Shown here: piece by piece, positions 44,761 to 52,744 of the stretch
Numbering within the stretch: position 1 is the first letter of the stretch
Layout: each line of letters starts with the position of its first letter
Origin: CAWIVH01 sp963839475
GTDB lineage: Bacteria > Acidobacteriota > UBA6911
Direction of reading: 5' to 3'
Length of the DNA stretch: 64,000 bases
Assembly (NCBI GenBank): GCA_963839475.1
Contig: CAWIVH010000001.1
Coordinates: 1,054,001 to 1,118,000, forward strand
The notes under the pieces: generated by a model
What the model was told of the DNA's origin: nothing
The model's database searches: none
The model's input: the letters and a program-made list of their open reading frames with translations, nothing else
Program-made: the position numbers and the translations under genes

Positions 44761-44944
44761 CGAACTCGATCTTTGCCGGGATATCCCAACCACCGAGAAG
44801 GATGTACTAGCGCTTTTTGCACTCAAGCGCCTCCCGCAAATGACGTCGGGCGACTATCTTCGTTTTCTTGCTGCATTGCCGCCAACAAAAAACCCGCAGC
44901 CTCGCTTCAGGGGGCCATCCGGCGATCGTCCGTTCGAGCTTTGA
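44735..44944 (+). CDS. Small acidic-to-basic partner protein of the nucleotidyltransferase gene
   Basis: The 69-residue product from the ATG at 44735 overlaps the 3' end of the nucleotidyltransferase gene by 26 nt. It is soluble and helical (MNKSEKTRDELDLCRDIPTT, EKDVLALFALKRLPQMTSGD). I know no family. Tight overlap suggests a two-gene unit, such as a toxin/antitoxin-like pair. It converges on deoB with a 2-nt gap. Confidence 0.6.
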   Translation: MNKSEKTRDELDLCRDIPTTEKDVLALFALKRLPQMTSGDYLRFLAALPPTKNPQPRFRGPSGDRPFEL

Positions 44945-44946
44945 AC

Positions 44947-46116
44947 TCAGCGTAGCTCGCTGAGGAACGAAGTGCCGATGGGGAGAAAGAGACCGAAATT
45001 CTCGGCAATGGTCTGGCCGATATCCGCCAGCGTGGTTCGCGTGCCGAGGTTCGAGCCGCCTTTCATGCCAGGGCTGAATGCCAGCACGGGCACATATTCC
45101 CGGGAGTGATCCGTGCTGACGCTGGTCGGGTCGCAGCCATGGTCGGCCGCCAGGATAAGACAATCATCGGGGCTCAGCGCGGCTTCAATCTCCGGCAGGC
45201 GGCGATCGAACGCCTCCAGTCCACCGGCGTACCCGGCCGTGTCGTTGCGGTGCCCCCAGAGCATGTCGAAGTCGACCAGATTGGTAAAGATCAGGCCTTC
45301 CGGGGTGCTTTTTAATGAGGCAATCGTCTGATCCACTCCTTCCATATTGTTGTGTGCTTCCAATTTTTCAGTAAAGCCACGATAGTCGAAGATGGAAGCA
45401 ATTTTTCCCACCGACACCGATGCCAGACCCTTGGCCTTGAGTTTGTCGGGCAGCGATTCTTCCGGCGGGGGAACGGCGTAATCCTTCCGGTTTCCCGTAC
45501 GCTTGAAATTGCCGGGGGAACCAATGAAGGGGCGCGCAATGACCCTCGCCACCCGGTCGGGTCCGTCCAGCAATTCCCTCGCAATCCTGCACATGCGGTA
45601 CAACTCCTCCAGGGGAATCACTTCCTCGTGGGTGGCAATCTGAAATACCGAGTCTGCGGATGTGTAGACAATCGGCTTTCCGGTGCGCATGTGTTCCGGT
45701 CCCAGTTCCTTGATGATCTCTGTCCCTGACGCCGTGGCGTTGCAGAGAATTCGGCGCCCGATAGCCTTTTCAAAAGGCTCAATAATGCGAGGCGGGAATC
45801 CGTGGGGATAAGTAGGGAAGGGGGCAGGAGTGTAGATCCCGGCCATTTCCCAATGGCCTACAGTTGTGTCCTTGCCTTTGGAATAAATGGCGGCCTTTCC
45901 AAAAGCGCCTGCCGGGCTTTCGACCGGAGGGAGATTCTTCAACGGCCGGATGTTTCCCAAGCCAAGTCTCTGAAGGTTGGGCAGCCGTGGGCTCGCAATC
46001 TCCAGGATGTGGCCCAGGGTGTCGCTTCCTGCGTCACCCCATTCCGCCGCGTCAGGCATTTCCCCGATCCCGACGCTGTCGAGGATCAACAGAACCATTC
46101 GTTTGAATCGGCTCAT
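44947..46116 (-). CDS. deoB: Phosphopentomutase
   Basis: DeoB interconverts (deoxy)ribose 1- and 5-phosphates, the step following nucleoside phosphorolysis. The 389-residue product starts MSRFKRMVLLILDSVGIGEM, with metal-binding acids in LDSVGIGEMPDA, DGPDRVARVIARPF, and LILAADHGCDPT. It has the normal family length. It is the last gene of the salvage operon. Confidence 0.96.
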   Translation of the reverse strand: MSRFKRMVLLILDSVGIGEMPDAAEWGDAGSDTLGHILEIASPRLPNLQRLGLGNIRPLKNLPPVESPAGAFGKAAIYSKGKDTTVGHWEMAGIYTPAPFPTYPHGFPPRIIEPFEKAIGRRILCNATASGTEIIKELGPEHMRTGKPIVYTSADSVFQIATHEEVIPLEELYRMCRIARELLDGPDRVARVIARPFIGSPGNFKRTGNRKDYAVPPPEESLPDKLKAKGLASVSVGKIASIFDYRGFTEKLEAHNNMEGVDQTIASLKSTPEGLIFTNLVDFDMLWGHRNDTAGYAGGLEAFDRRLPEIEAALSPDDCLILAADHGCDPTSVSTDHSREYVPVLAFSPGMKGGSNLGTRTTLADIGQTIAENFGLFLPIGTSFLSELR

Positions 46117-46156
46117 GCTTTTATCAGCTCCCGTCAGCGACAGATTCGATCCATCC

Positions 46157-47554
46157 TTATGGATTCAAGCTGGCCGAGATCCGCTTCTGAAATTCCCGTG
46201 CCTTCTGCTTGACCTGGTTCTCGTCCAGTGTCGTCACCCTCCCATCCATCATCACGACTTTGCCGTTGATGATGGTCGTCCGCACATCGGCACCCTTGAT
46301 GCTGTACACGATCTGGCTGTAGACGTTGAAGAGCGGCACCGCGTGGGCCGAGCCTGTCTCCACCAGGATCAGGTCCGCACGTTTGCCGGCTTCCAGGGAA
46401 CCGATCTCCTTTTCCATGTGCAGCGCCCGGGCGCCGCCCATCGTGGCCATCTCCAGAACTTCGGAAGCCGGCAGCACCGTGGGGTCCATGGAGATTAACT
46501 TGTGCAGTTTGGCGGCGAAGTCCATCGTTTCGAACATGTCGAGATTATTGTTGCTCGCAGCCCCGTCGGTGCCAAGCCCCACAGGGATTCCCAGTCGCAG
46601 CATGCGGGGAACCGGAGCAGTTCCCGAAGCAAGTTTCATGTTGCTTTCCGGATTGTGCGACAGTCCGACGCCGCGCCGTTTGACGATGGCCAGGTCCTCC
46701 TCCGAGAGCCAAACCCCATGGGCGAAAAGCACATTAGCCCCGAGAACCCCGATTTGTTCCAGCCACTGGGTGGAGGTGGCGGAATATTTTTCACGGATCT
46801 GCTTCCCCTCATCCTGCGTTTCCGAGACGTGAATGATCATCGGGACGCCCGTGCGGTCGGCCAGCGCCTTGCAGTCTTTCAGGGTTTCCGCCGAATTGGT
46901 GTATGGGGCATGAGGCGCCACGGCGGGCACAATCAGCGGGGAGCTCTTCCAGTGCTCGATGAATTTCGCGGTGTAGGCGAGTGCATCCTGGGGCGTTTTA
47001 TTGTCCGCAACCGGGAACTGGATGATGGTTTCCCCCAGCACTCCGCGCACGCCGGCTTTGGCCGTGGTCTCCGCGACTTGATCCTCGAAATAATACATGT
47101 CGGCGTAGGTTGTGGTGCCTGAGCGGATCATTTCAAGGCAGGCGAGCGCTGTGCCGGCCTCGACAAACTCACGACTGACGTTTTTGGCTTCCGCGGGGAA
47201 GATATATTTCTGGAGCCAATCCATGAGGGCCAGGTCGTCTGCGATTCCCCGCAGCAGCGTCATGGGAGCATGGTTATGCGTATTGATCAGCCCGGGGAGG
47301 ACAAGCTTTCCGCGGGCGTCGATCGTGCGCTTCGCCTGGTACTGCGCTGCCAGGTCCGTGGTCTTTCCGACGGCTACGATCCGGTCGGCGCGCACGGCAA
47401 CGGCTCCGTTCTGGATGATCTGCCTGCCGCCGTCCATGGCGACCACTATCCCGTCGCGAATGAGGAGATCGACCTTTTCGGCCGCCACCAAAGCGCGCGG
47501 TGCGGCGCTGATCGAGAGGGACAACAGTAGTGCGAAAGCACGAAGGTTCAACAT
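46157..47554 (-). CDS. Exported amidohydrolase of the SAH/MTA deaminase-like group
   Basis: The 465-residue product from ATG 47554 has a signal peptide (MLNLRAFALLLSLSISAAPR, cut near LVAA). The amidohydrolase core shows LPGLINTHNHAPMTLLRGIA (metal histidines), VSETQDEG, AHGVWLSEEDL and LGTDGAASNNNLDMFE, as in MtaD/TrzF-like deaminases. Deamination of adenosine-type substrates would fit the operon, but the exported form points to a periplasmic substrate. It lies 40 nt upstream of deoB and 4 nt after cdd. A longer start at 47575 is possible. Confidence 0.88.
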   Translation of the reverse strand: MLNLRAFALLLSLSISAAPRALVAAEKVDLLIRDGIVVAMDGGRQIIQNGAVAVRADRIVAVGKTTDLAAQYQAKRTIDARGKLVLPGLINTHNHAPMTLLRGIADDLALMDWLQKYIFPAEAKNVSREFVEAGTALACLEMIRSGTTTYADMYYFEDQVAETTAKAGVRGVLGETIIQFPVADNKTPQDALAYTAKFIEHWKSSPLIVPAVAPHAPYTNSAETLKDCKALADRTGVPMIIHVSETQDEGKQIREKYSATSTQWLEQIGVLGANVLFAHGVWLSEEDLAIVKRRGVGLSHNPESNMKLASGTAPVPRMLRLGIPVGLGTDGAASNNNLDMFETMDFAAKLHKLISMDPTVLPASEVLEMATMGGARALHMEKEIGSLEAGKRADLILVETGSAHAVPLFNVYSQIVYSIKGADVRTTIINGKVVMMDGRVTTLDENQVKQKAREFQKRISASLNP

Positions 47555-47558
47555 GGGA

Positions 47559-47975
47559 TTAACCGCGCGGCTCATCGAGGAATCTTTTGTCGAAAGGAAG
47601 CGGAAACAGCTCGCTGAAACGGTAACGCGCCTTCTTCCCTTTCAGATTCGAGAGGTGGACATCGATGTCGCCGCAGTATTCCCAGATAATTTGCCTGCAG
47701 GCGCCGCAGGGCGGCGTCAGGGTCTCGCTGTCCGCGACGATGGCGATGCGGCGGAAATCTGATTCCCCTTCCGAGAGCGCTTTCCATATCGCGACCCGCT
47801 CCGCGCAAACCGTTAGCCCGTAGGTGGAATTCTCCACGTTGCACCCGCCGAAAATCATCCCCTCGCGTGTTTCAAGAGCGGCTCCGACTTTGAAGCCGGA
47901 GTGCGGCGCCCGGGCGTTGAGCCGGGCTTTTTTGGCGGCGTCGATCAAAGCCGATATTTTGTTCATAGTCCTCAC
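47559..47975 (-). CDS. cdd: Cytidine deaminase
   Basis: Cdd deaminates (deoxy)cytidine to (deoxy)uridine. The 138-residue product has CNVENSTYGLTVCAERVAIW (His-to-Cys zinc site with catalytic Glu) and TPPCGACRQIIWEY, the two zinc motifs of the homotetrameric form. GTG at 47975 overlaps the punA stop by 4 nt. It feeds uridine to the phosphorylase (pdp). Confidence 0.96.
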   Translation of the reverse strand: MRTMNKISALIDAAKKARLNARAPHSGFKVGAALETREGMIFGGCNVENSTYGLTVCAERVAIWKALSEGESDFRRIAIVADSETLTPPCGACRQIIWEYCGDIDVHLSNLKGKKARYRFSELFPLPFDKRFLDEPRG

Positions 47976-48817
47976 TTGCCCTGCCCATCCAGGCTGCTGA
48001 TCCGGGGAATGGTGCCGCTGACCAGTGAAATGAAAGTCTCCCTAACTCTAGCCGTGGTATCCATCACTTCCTGGTGCGACAGTTTGGCAGCAAGAATACC
48101 TGCGGCCATGTTGGTGATGCACGAAATTCCGAGCACATGGATTGCCATGTGGTTCGCCGCGATGACCTCCGGCACGGTCGACATCCCGACGGCGTCGGCT
48201 CCCAGGGTGCGGCACATCCTGATCTCGGCCGGGGTTTCATAACTTGGTCCGCTCAGGCCGATGTAGATGCCCTGCTGGAGCGCAATGCCTCGTTCCGCTG
48301 CAACTTTGAGCGCTTCGGCGCGCATCGCGGCACAATAGGCATCGCTCATGTCGGGGAAGCGCACCCCCAGGGCGTCGATGTTCGGGCCCAGGAGCGGGTG
48401 CGTGCCCATCAGGTTGATGTGATCGGTAATGAGCATCAGGTCCCCGACCTTGAATCCGGTGTTGATACCCCCGGCTGCGTTCGTAACAATCAGGCGGCGA
48501 ATCCCAAGGCCGCCCAGAACGCGCACCGGGAAGATGACCTGCTCCATGCTGTAGCCTTCATAAAAGTGGACCCGGCCCTGCAACGCCGCCACCGGCACCC
48601 CTTCCGCTTCGCCCAGCACCAGCCTGCCTTCATGCCCCAGGATCGTGGAATGGGGAAAGTGAGGGATTTCGGTGAAGGGGATTTCGGTTCGCTTCGTCAA
48701 GGTTCCGGCGTAAGAGCCGAGGCCGGAGCCGAGGATCAGGCCGACCAGCGGCTGCTGCGTGTGACGATGCCGGACTGCTGCTACCGCTTCCTGGATTTTC
48801 GAATGGGCGGAACTCAT
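47972..48817 (-). CDS. punA: Purine-nucleoside phosphorylase
   Basis: The 281-residue trimeric-type PNP phosphorolyses inosine and guanosine. It has LILGSGLGSYAGTL, GRVHFYEGYSMEQV, LIVTNAAGGINTGFKVGDLM and PSYETPAEIRMCRTLGADAV, all of the class II PNP family. CAGGAGCGTC precedes the ATG. It overlaps cdd and follows pdp by 31 nt. Confidence 0.95.
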   Translation of the reverse strand: MSSAHSKIQEAVAAVRHRHTQQPLVGLILGSGLGSYAGTLTKRTEIPFTEIPHFPHSTILGHEGRLVLGEAEGVPVAALQGRVHFYEGYSMEQVIFPVRVLGGLGIRRLIVTNAAGGINTGFKVGDLMLITDHINLMGTHPLLGPNIDALGVRFPDMSDAYCAAMRAEALKVAAERGIALQQGIYIGLSGPSYETPAEIRMCRTLGADAVGMSTVPEVIAANHMAIHVLGISCITNMAAGILAAKLSHQEVMDTTARVRETFISLVSGTIPRISSLDGQGK

Positions 48818-48848
48818 TTTGGACGCTCCTGCTGGCGGTTTGCGCGGC

Positions 48849-50162
48849 TCAATCGCCGCTGGTGATGGTCTTCTGGATCAGCTCCGGCCGGCCGGCCGGT
48901 TCGCTGCTGAAGGTATAGGCCTGGAGGAGACGGCCTCGTGCTTCCTCGAACCGGCGCCTGTCGTTGTAGTAAATGGTGCAAAGGGGCTCGCCGGGGGCAG
49001 CTTGATCGCCGGTTTTTTTATGGAAGCGCATCCCCACCGCCGGGTCAATCACCGAATCGGTGGTTTCACGGCCCGCACCAAGAACGCAAAGTGAAATCCC
49101 GATTTTTTCAGTGTCCATGGCGCTGACGAAGCCAGCTTCGGGCGAAAGAACCGGCGCCTCGAATCCAGCGCGGGGGAGCAAATCATAATCATCGACGACC
49201 CGCGGCTCGCCCCCTTGCAGCTCGATGATTTCACGGAACCGCTCCAAAGCCTTTCCGGAGGAAATGGCCGATCGGTACAAGGTCCTGGCCTCTTCCATGC
49301 TGGAAGCGGCCCCGCCAAGAATCAAGCAATGGGCGGAGAGATCGCGGCATAGGGTTGTGAGGTCTTCGGGACCGCGGCCCTTCATGACTTCCAGGCACTC
49401 GATGACTTCATGGGCATTCCCCGCATACTCGCCCAGCGGCCGGCTCATGTCGGTCAGCAGGGCGACCACGTCTTTCCCGCAGGCGCAGCCCAGGTTGACC
49501 ATGGCGCGTGCCAGGTTTTCCGCATCTACCGGGCTCTTCATGAACGACCCGCTCCCGGTCTTCACATCCAGCACCAGGCCATCGATCCCCTCGGCCAATT
49601 TTTTGCTCATGATGCTGGCGGTAATCAGCGCCCGGCTTTCGACCGTGGCGGTCACGTCGCGCAGGGAGTAGAGCTTGCGATCGGCCGGCACGAGGGTTTC
49701 GGTTTGACCGATGAAAGCGAGGCCTTTATGCGCCAGCAGGCTTTTGAACCGGTCCAGGCTCAGCCGGACCTGGAAGCCTGGAATCGATTCAAGCTTGTCC
49801 AGCGTTCCGCCCGTGTGCCCCAGGCCGCGTCCTGAAATCATGGGAACGGTGACGCCACAGGCTGCGACCGCCGGTGCGATGACGAGCGAGGTTTTATCGC
49901 CGACGCCGCCGGTGGAATGCTTGTCGACTTTGCGCCCGGGGATGAAGCTGAGATCCACCACGTCCCCCGAAGTCCTCATTTCCTCGGTCAGGGCGGCGGT
50001 TTCTTCGTCGCTCATGCCCCGGAAGAAGACGGCCATCAGCAGCGCGGAGATCTGGTATTCGGGAATTGTCCCTGAAGTGTAGCCGCGGATCAGGAAGGAA
50101 ATTTCGTCGCGGGTGAGAGGGAGGCCATCGCGTTTTTTTCGGACGAGATCGACTGCGCGCAT
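48849..50162 (-). CDS. pdp: Pyrimidine-nucleoside phosphorylase (thymidine phosphorylase-like)
   Basis: The 437-residue enzyme phosphorolyses uridine/thymidine. It has KVDKHSTGGVGDKTSLVIAP (phosphate-binding loop) and SGRGLGHTGGTLDKLESIPG, then KTGSGSFM and the C-terminal pyrimidine nucleoside phosphorylase domain (AVGMRFHKKTGDQAAPGEPL). It is the first gene of the pdp-punA-cdd-amidohydrolase-deoB run. The 154 nt upstream, to rpsU, hold a large hairpin. Confidence 0.95.
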   Translation of the reverse strand: MRAVDLVRKKRDGLPLTRDEISFLIRGYTSGTIPEYQISALLMAVFFRGMSDEETAALTEEMRTSGDVVDLSFIPGRKVDKHSTGGVGDKTSLVIAPAVAACGVTVPMISGRGLGHTGGTLDKLESIPGFQVRLSLDRFKSLLAHKGLAFIGQTETLVPADRKLYSLRDVTATVESRALITASIMSKKLAEGIDGLVLDVKTGSGSFMKSPVDAENLARAMVNLGCACGKDVVALLTDMSRPLGEYAGNAHEVIECLEVMKGRGPEDLTTLCRDLSAHCLILGGAASSMEEARTLYRSAISSGKALERFREIIELQGGEPRVVDDYDLLPRAGFEAPVLSPEAGFVSAMDTEKIGISLCVLGAGRETTDSVIDPAVGMRFHKKTGDQAAPGEPLCTIYYNDRRRFEEARGRLLQAYTFSSEPAGRPELIQKTITSGD

Positions 50163-50205
50163 CGTGCACCCCGGAGAGCCGAAGGAGGATTAATCGAGCC
50201 CTGAA

Positions 50206-50276
50206 GCAACAAAAGCTACCGTGCCGCGCCGGAGACCAACCCTCCGGGGGCCGGGTCCGCGCAAGCACCGGTAGCT
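50206..50276 (-). terminator. Large hairpin/terminator between rpsU and pdp
   Basis: On the minus strand AGCTACCGGTGC (50265-50276) pairs with GCACGGTAGCT (50214-50224), with one bulged base, followed by TTTTGTTGC: a rho-independent terminator form. The enclosed part contains a second stem CCGGAG...CTCCGG (50229-50247). It would end the rpsU transcript before pdp. The unusual two-level structure could also be a regulatory RNA. Confidence 0.65.
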
Positions 50277-50316
50277 CTTGTACCTGTTTTATAGAATCCT
50301 GTGTCTGGCGCAGGCC

Positions 50317-50514
50317 TTAGGGCCGCTGGCTGCGCATCTTCTTGCGCAATCGCTTGCGCGCAAGCGCCTGTTTGATCCGTTTCTTTTCACCAGGCTTCAG
50401 ATAGAACGAGTGCTTTTTGACATCCTTGATGATGTCTTCCTGCTGTACCTTGCGCTTGAAACGTCTCAGAGCGCTCTCGAGCGACTCGCCTTCATTGAGA
50501 ACAACTTCCGCCAA
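50317..50514 (-). CDS. rpsU: 30S ribosomal protein S21
   Basis: The 65-residue product reads MAEVVLNEGESLESALRRFK, then RKVQQEDIIKDVKKHSFYLK, with a basic KKRIKQALARKRLRKK tail: typical S21. A strong GGGAGGTGG lies upstream; the TTG at 50514 has ideal spacing (9 nt) and gives the family N-terminus, while the TTG at 50520 is too close. It is followed by a terminator hairpin. Confidence 0.93.
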   Translation of the reverse strand: MAEVVLNEGESLESALRRFKRKVQQEDIIKDVKKHSFYLKPGEKKRIKQALARKRLRKKMRSQRP

Positions 50515-50689
50515 AACCAACCACCTCCCTTACATTTGACGAGCGGTAAGGGTACTCCCCGTATCTTGTCCTGTCAATGTCAATTTTCTCAGTGGTTTAG
50601 CCGGGTAATTTGCGTCGCCATCTTTGCACCGGCTCGTGCGCCATAAATGGCAGCCTGGCATGAATAAAGGGTGACGTCCTCCATTTTCC

Positions 50690-51970
50690 TTATTCAGCAC
50701 CTTCATTTTGCGGCACACCGAGCCCTTGCCTATCAGCCTTGGAAGCCTCAGCCCTTTCTTCGACATCCGCGAATGTGCGTACGACCAGTCTTTTCAATCG
50801 CTCGTTCCAGCGGTCCAAGGCGGGACGTCTCGATTCCGGCAGATATCGCGACAGATCACGCAAGAGTGCATTCATGCGCCGCATGACCTGGATGCTGGTG
50901 GCCCCGCAGAAACAGATTTCTTCAAACGCAAGCCCCAGGAGGTCATCCCATCCGGGGAGGGGAACCAGGAGCAGGGGTTTGCCGTCAGTGTCGAACAACG
51001 CCCCCACCTCCAGTTGGCGTTGTCCAAGCCGAAGGAGCAGATCTTCTATCTGGTCCAAGGCCTGGACCGCCGTTGTCGGATCGTTGATAGCCGGTGACAG
51101 GGCTTTTATGGCAATGTCCACAAGGAGCCGGATCGCATACTTGGGATCCTGTTCGAAGGTTCGTTCCGGGCCCAATTTGATCCCATTTCTCAGCTTGTTT
51201 TCATCGATCGGCTCATGGGTGCCGAGCACATACATCAGAGGAGTCATCTGCACGACCGTATCGCCGACAGCCGCGGCCATCTCGAAGGCAACGCCTGATG
51301 TCCTGGCCAGTTCCATCAGATACGCAACGTCGATCGCCTGCACGGAGGCGGGCCGGCCCAGATGCTTCAGCGTCTGGACTCGCGCCAATTTGCGAAAAGC
51401 ATTCACATCAAGATGACTGTGTTCGTATTTCAGCGAAACGTCGTTCCCCTCAATCACCTCGCGTCCTTTGTCGCCCGTGAACACCAGCATACGGTCAACC
51501 CTCAGCAGGCCGATTCGGCGAATAAGCCCCACGAACATGGCGGTACTCGTGAGCAACAGACCAACCACGATCCATCCACTGATAAACGGCACTTTCCCCG
51601 AACCACCACGATCCACCTGGATGAGTGCTGCAATGGCGTAGAGAAACGTCGCCGTAAATATCCCCAGGGAGTGCGAAATCACAGGGTCGCGGGAGATCCA
51701 TTGCACGAGGCGCGGCGAGTAGGCGGTCGCGCTGAACTGCACCATGACGAACGTGAAGGAGAACACGATGCCTGTCAGTGTGATCATCCCCGAGGCGATT
51801 GCCGAGTAAAAAGACATGGCCGCAGAAACACTCACCTCCGCAACCAAACCAGGAAAGAGGCGGCTTTCAAACCGCGGGAACGTTAGCCCTGCCGAGAGTG
51901 CCACGATCGCATACACGGCCGGTATTGCCCATTCACTGCGAAACAGCTCGGATTCCCTGTGGAAGCGCAT
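50690..51970 (-). CDS. DUF2254 membrane protein
   Basis: The product (426 residues from ATG 51970, which follows TTGAGGATCAAACC) has four N-terminal membrane segments (about residues 12-200 of the longer form) and the DUF2254 core: SGMITLTGIVFSFTFVMVQF, then LGIFTATFLYAIAAL. The cytoplasmic C-terminal part has DIAIKALSPAINDPTTAVQA, the family's most conserved block. The function of DUF2254 is unknown. A longer start (GTG 52042) would add 24 residues. Confidence 0.88.
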   Translation of the reverse strand: MRFHRESELFRSEWAIPAVYAIVALSAGLTFPRFESRLFPGLVAEVSVSAAMSFYSAIASGMITLTGIVFSFTFVMVQFSATAYSPRLVQWISRDPVISHSLGIFTATFLYAIAALIQVDRGGSGKVPFISGWIVVGLLLTSTAMFVGLIRRIGLLRVDRMLVFTGDKGREVIEGNDVSLKYEHSHLDVNAFRKLARVQTLKHLGRPASVQAIDVAYLMELARTSGVAFEMAAAVGDTVVQMTPLMYVLGTHEPIDENKLRNGIKLGPERTFEQDPKYAIRLLVDIAIKALSPAINDPTTAVQALDQIEDLLLRLGQRQLEVGALFDTDGKPLLLVPLPGWDDLLGLAFEEICFCGATSIQVMRRMNALLRDLSRYLPESRRPALDRWNERLKRLVVRTFADVEERAEASKADRQGLGVPQNEGAE

Positions 51971-52386
51971 GGTTTGATCCTCGTTGAGAAAGCCTATATT
52001 AAACCAGTGCTTCCAATAAGTCTGCAACGCGGGTGAGCTCACGACGGCTCAGGGCAAGAATTTCGAATCTGCCGCCAAGGAACGCAGGGAAAGATCCCTG
52101 CGCTGCGGAGATGCTCGAAAGGAAGCCCGCAACTCTTTTCCCGCTCTGGAGATAATGGCTGCGCTCTCCCGGCGCGCAAGAATCAGACTGTTAGAACTGC
52201 CAGTTTCCAGAAGCCCTGAAACAGGCGAAAATTTGTGCCAGGGTGGGGGCTGCTTCGGCATCCACCGGATACTGGCGTTGATTCGTGGGGGGTCTGATTA
52301 AAGCGATGAGCCCCGATTCATGGCGGACAAAGCTGGTTGGGACCGCAGATCTAATCGGAGGGAAGTGATTTGAGACGCATAACAGC

Positions 52387-52521
52387 AATGACGGCAGGCG
52401 GATCAATCAGGTGATGGTTCGCGGCAACTACGGAACCCAGGCGGAAAAATATTGGGGCGTGCTGCGCTCGGCCATCAACGATCTCGCGCGGACCTATGGT
52501 GTCGCACCACTAGGCAAGTAA
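52387..52521 (+). pseudogene. Truncated duplicate of the C-terminus of the gene at 54249-54794
   Basis: This in-frame stretch without a start codon reads NDGRRINQVMVRGNYGTQAE, then KYWGVLRSAINDLARTYGVA and PLGK plus a TAA stop. It matches the last 44 residues of the protein at 54249-54794 (DDGRRINQAVARGNYGSEAA, then RLWAALRNAINDLARAYGLA) at about 65 percent by eye. The rest of that protein is missing here. It is thus a remnant of a paralogue, placed between the DUF2254 and DUF2252 genes. Confidence 0.85.
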
Positions 52522-52744
52522 CTCCGGGGGCGAGATACACGTTGCGCGCCTGGGCGCTTTCAGAAGATAGGATTGAGGCGCTTTATGGCGGACAGTGTCC
52601 TGCACTCCAGATTTGTCGCGTTGCCGATCCTGCCGTTGAGCCTTATCATATCATCGTTCCAGGAATTGGTATTCCGGCTGGTGAGGGTGTTGCCATGACC
52701 AACCCGCTTAGTACGAAATCTGCTGAATCTGGAGAGGAGACACC

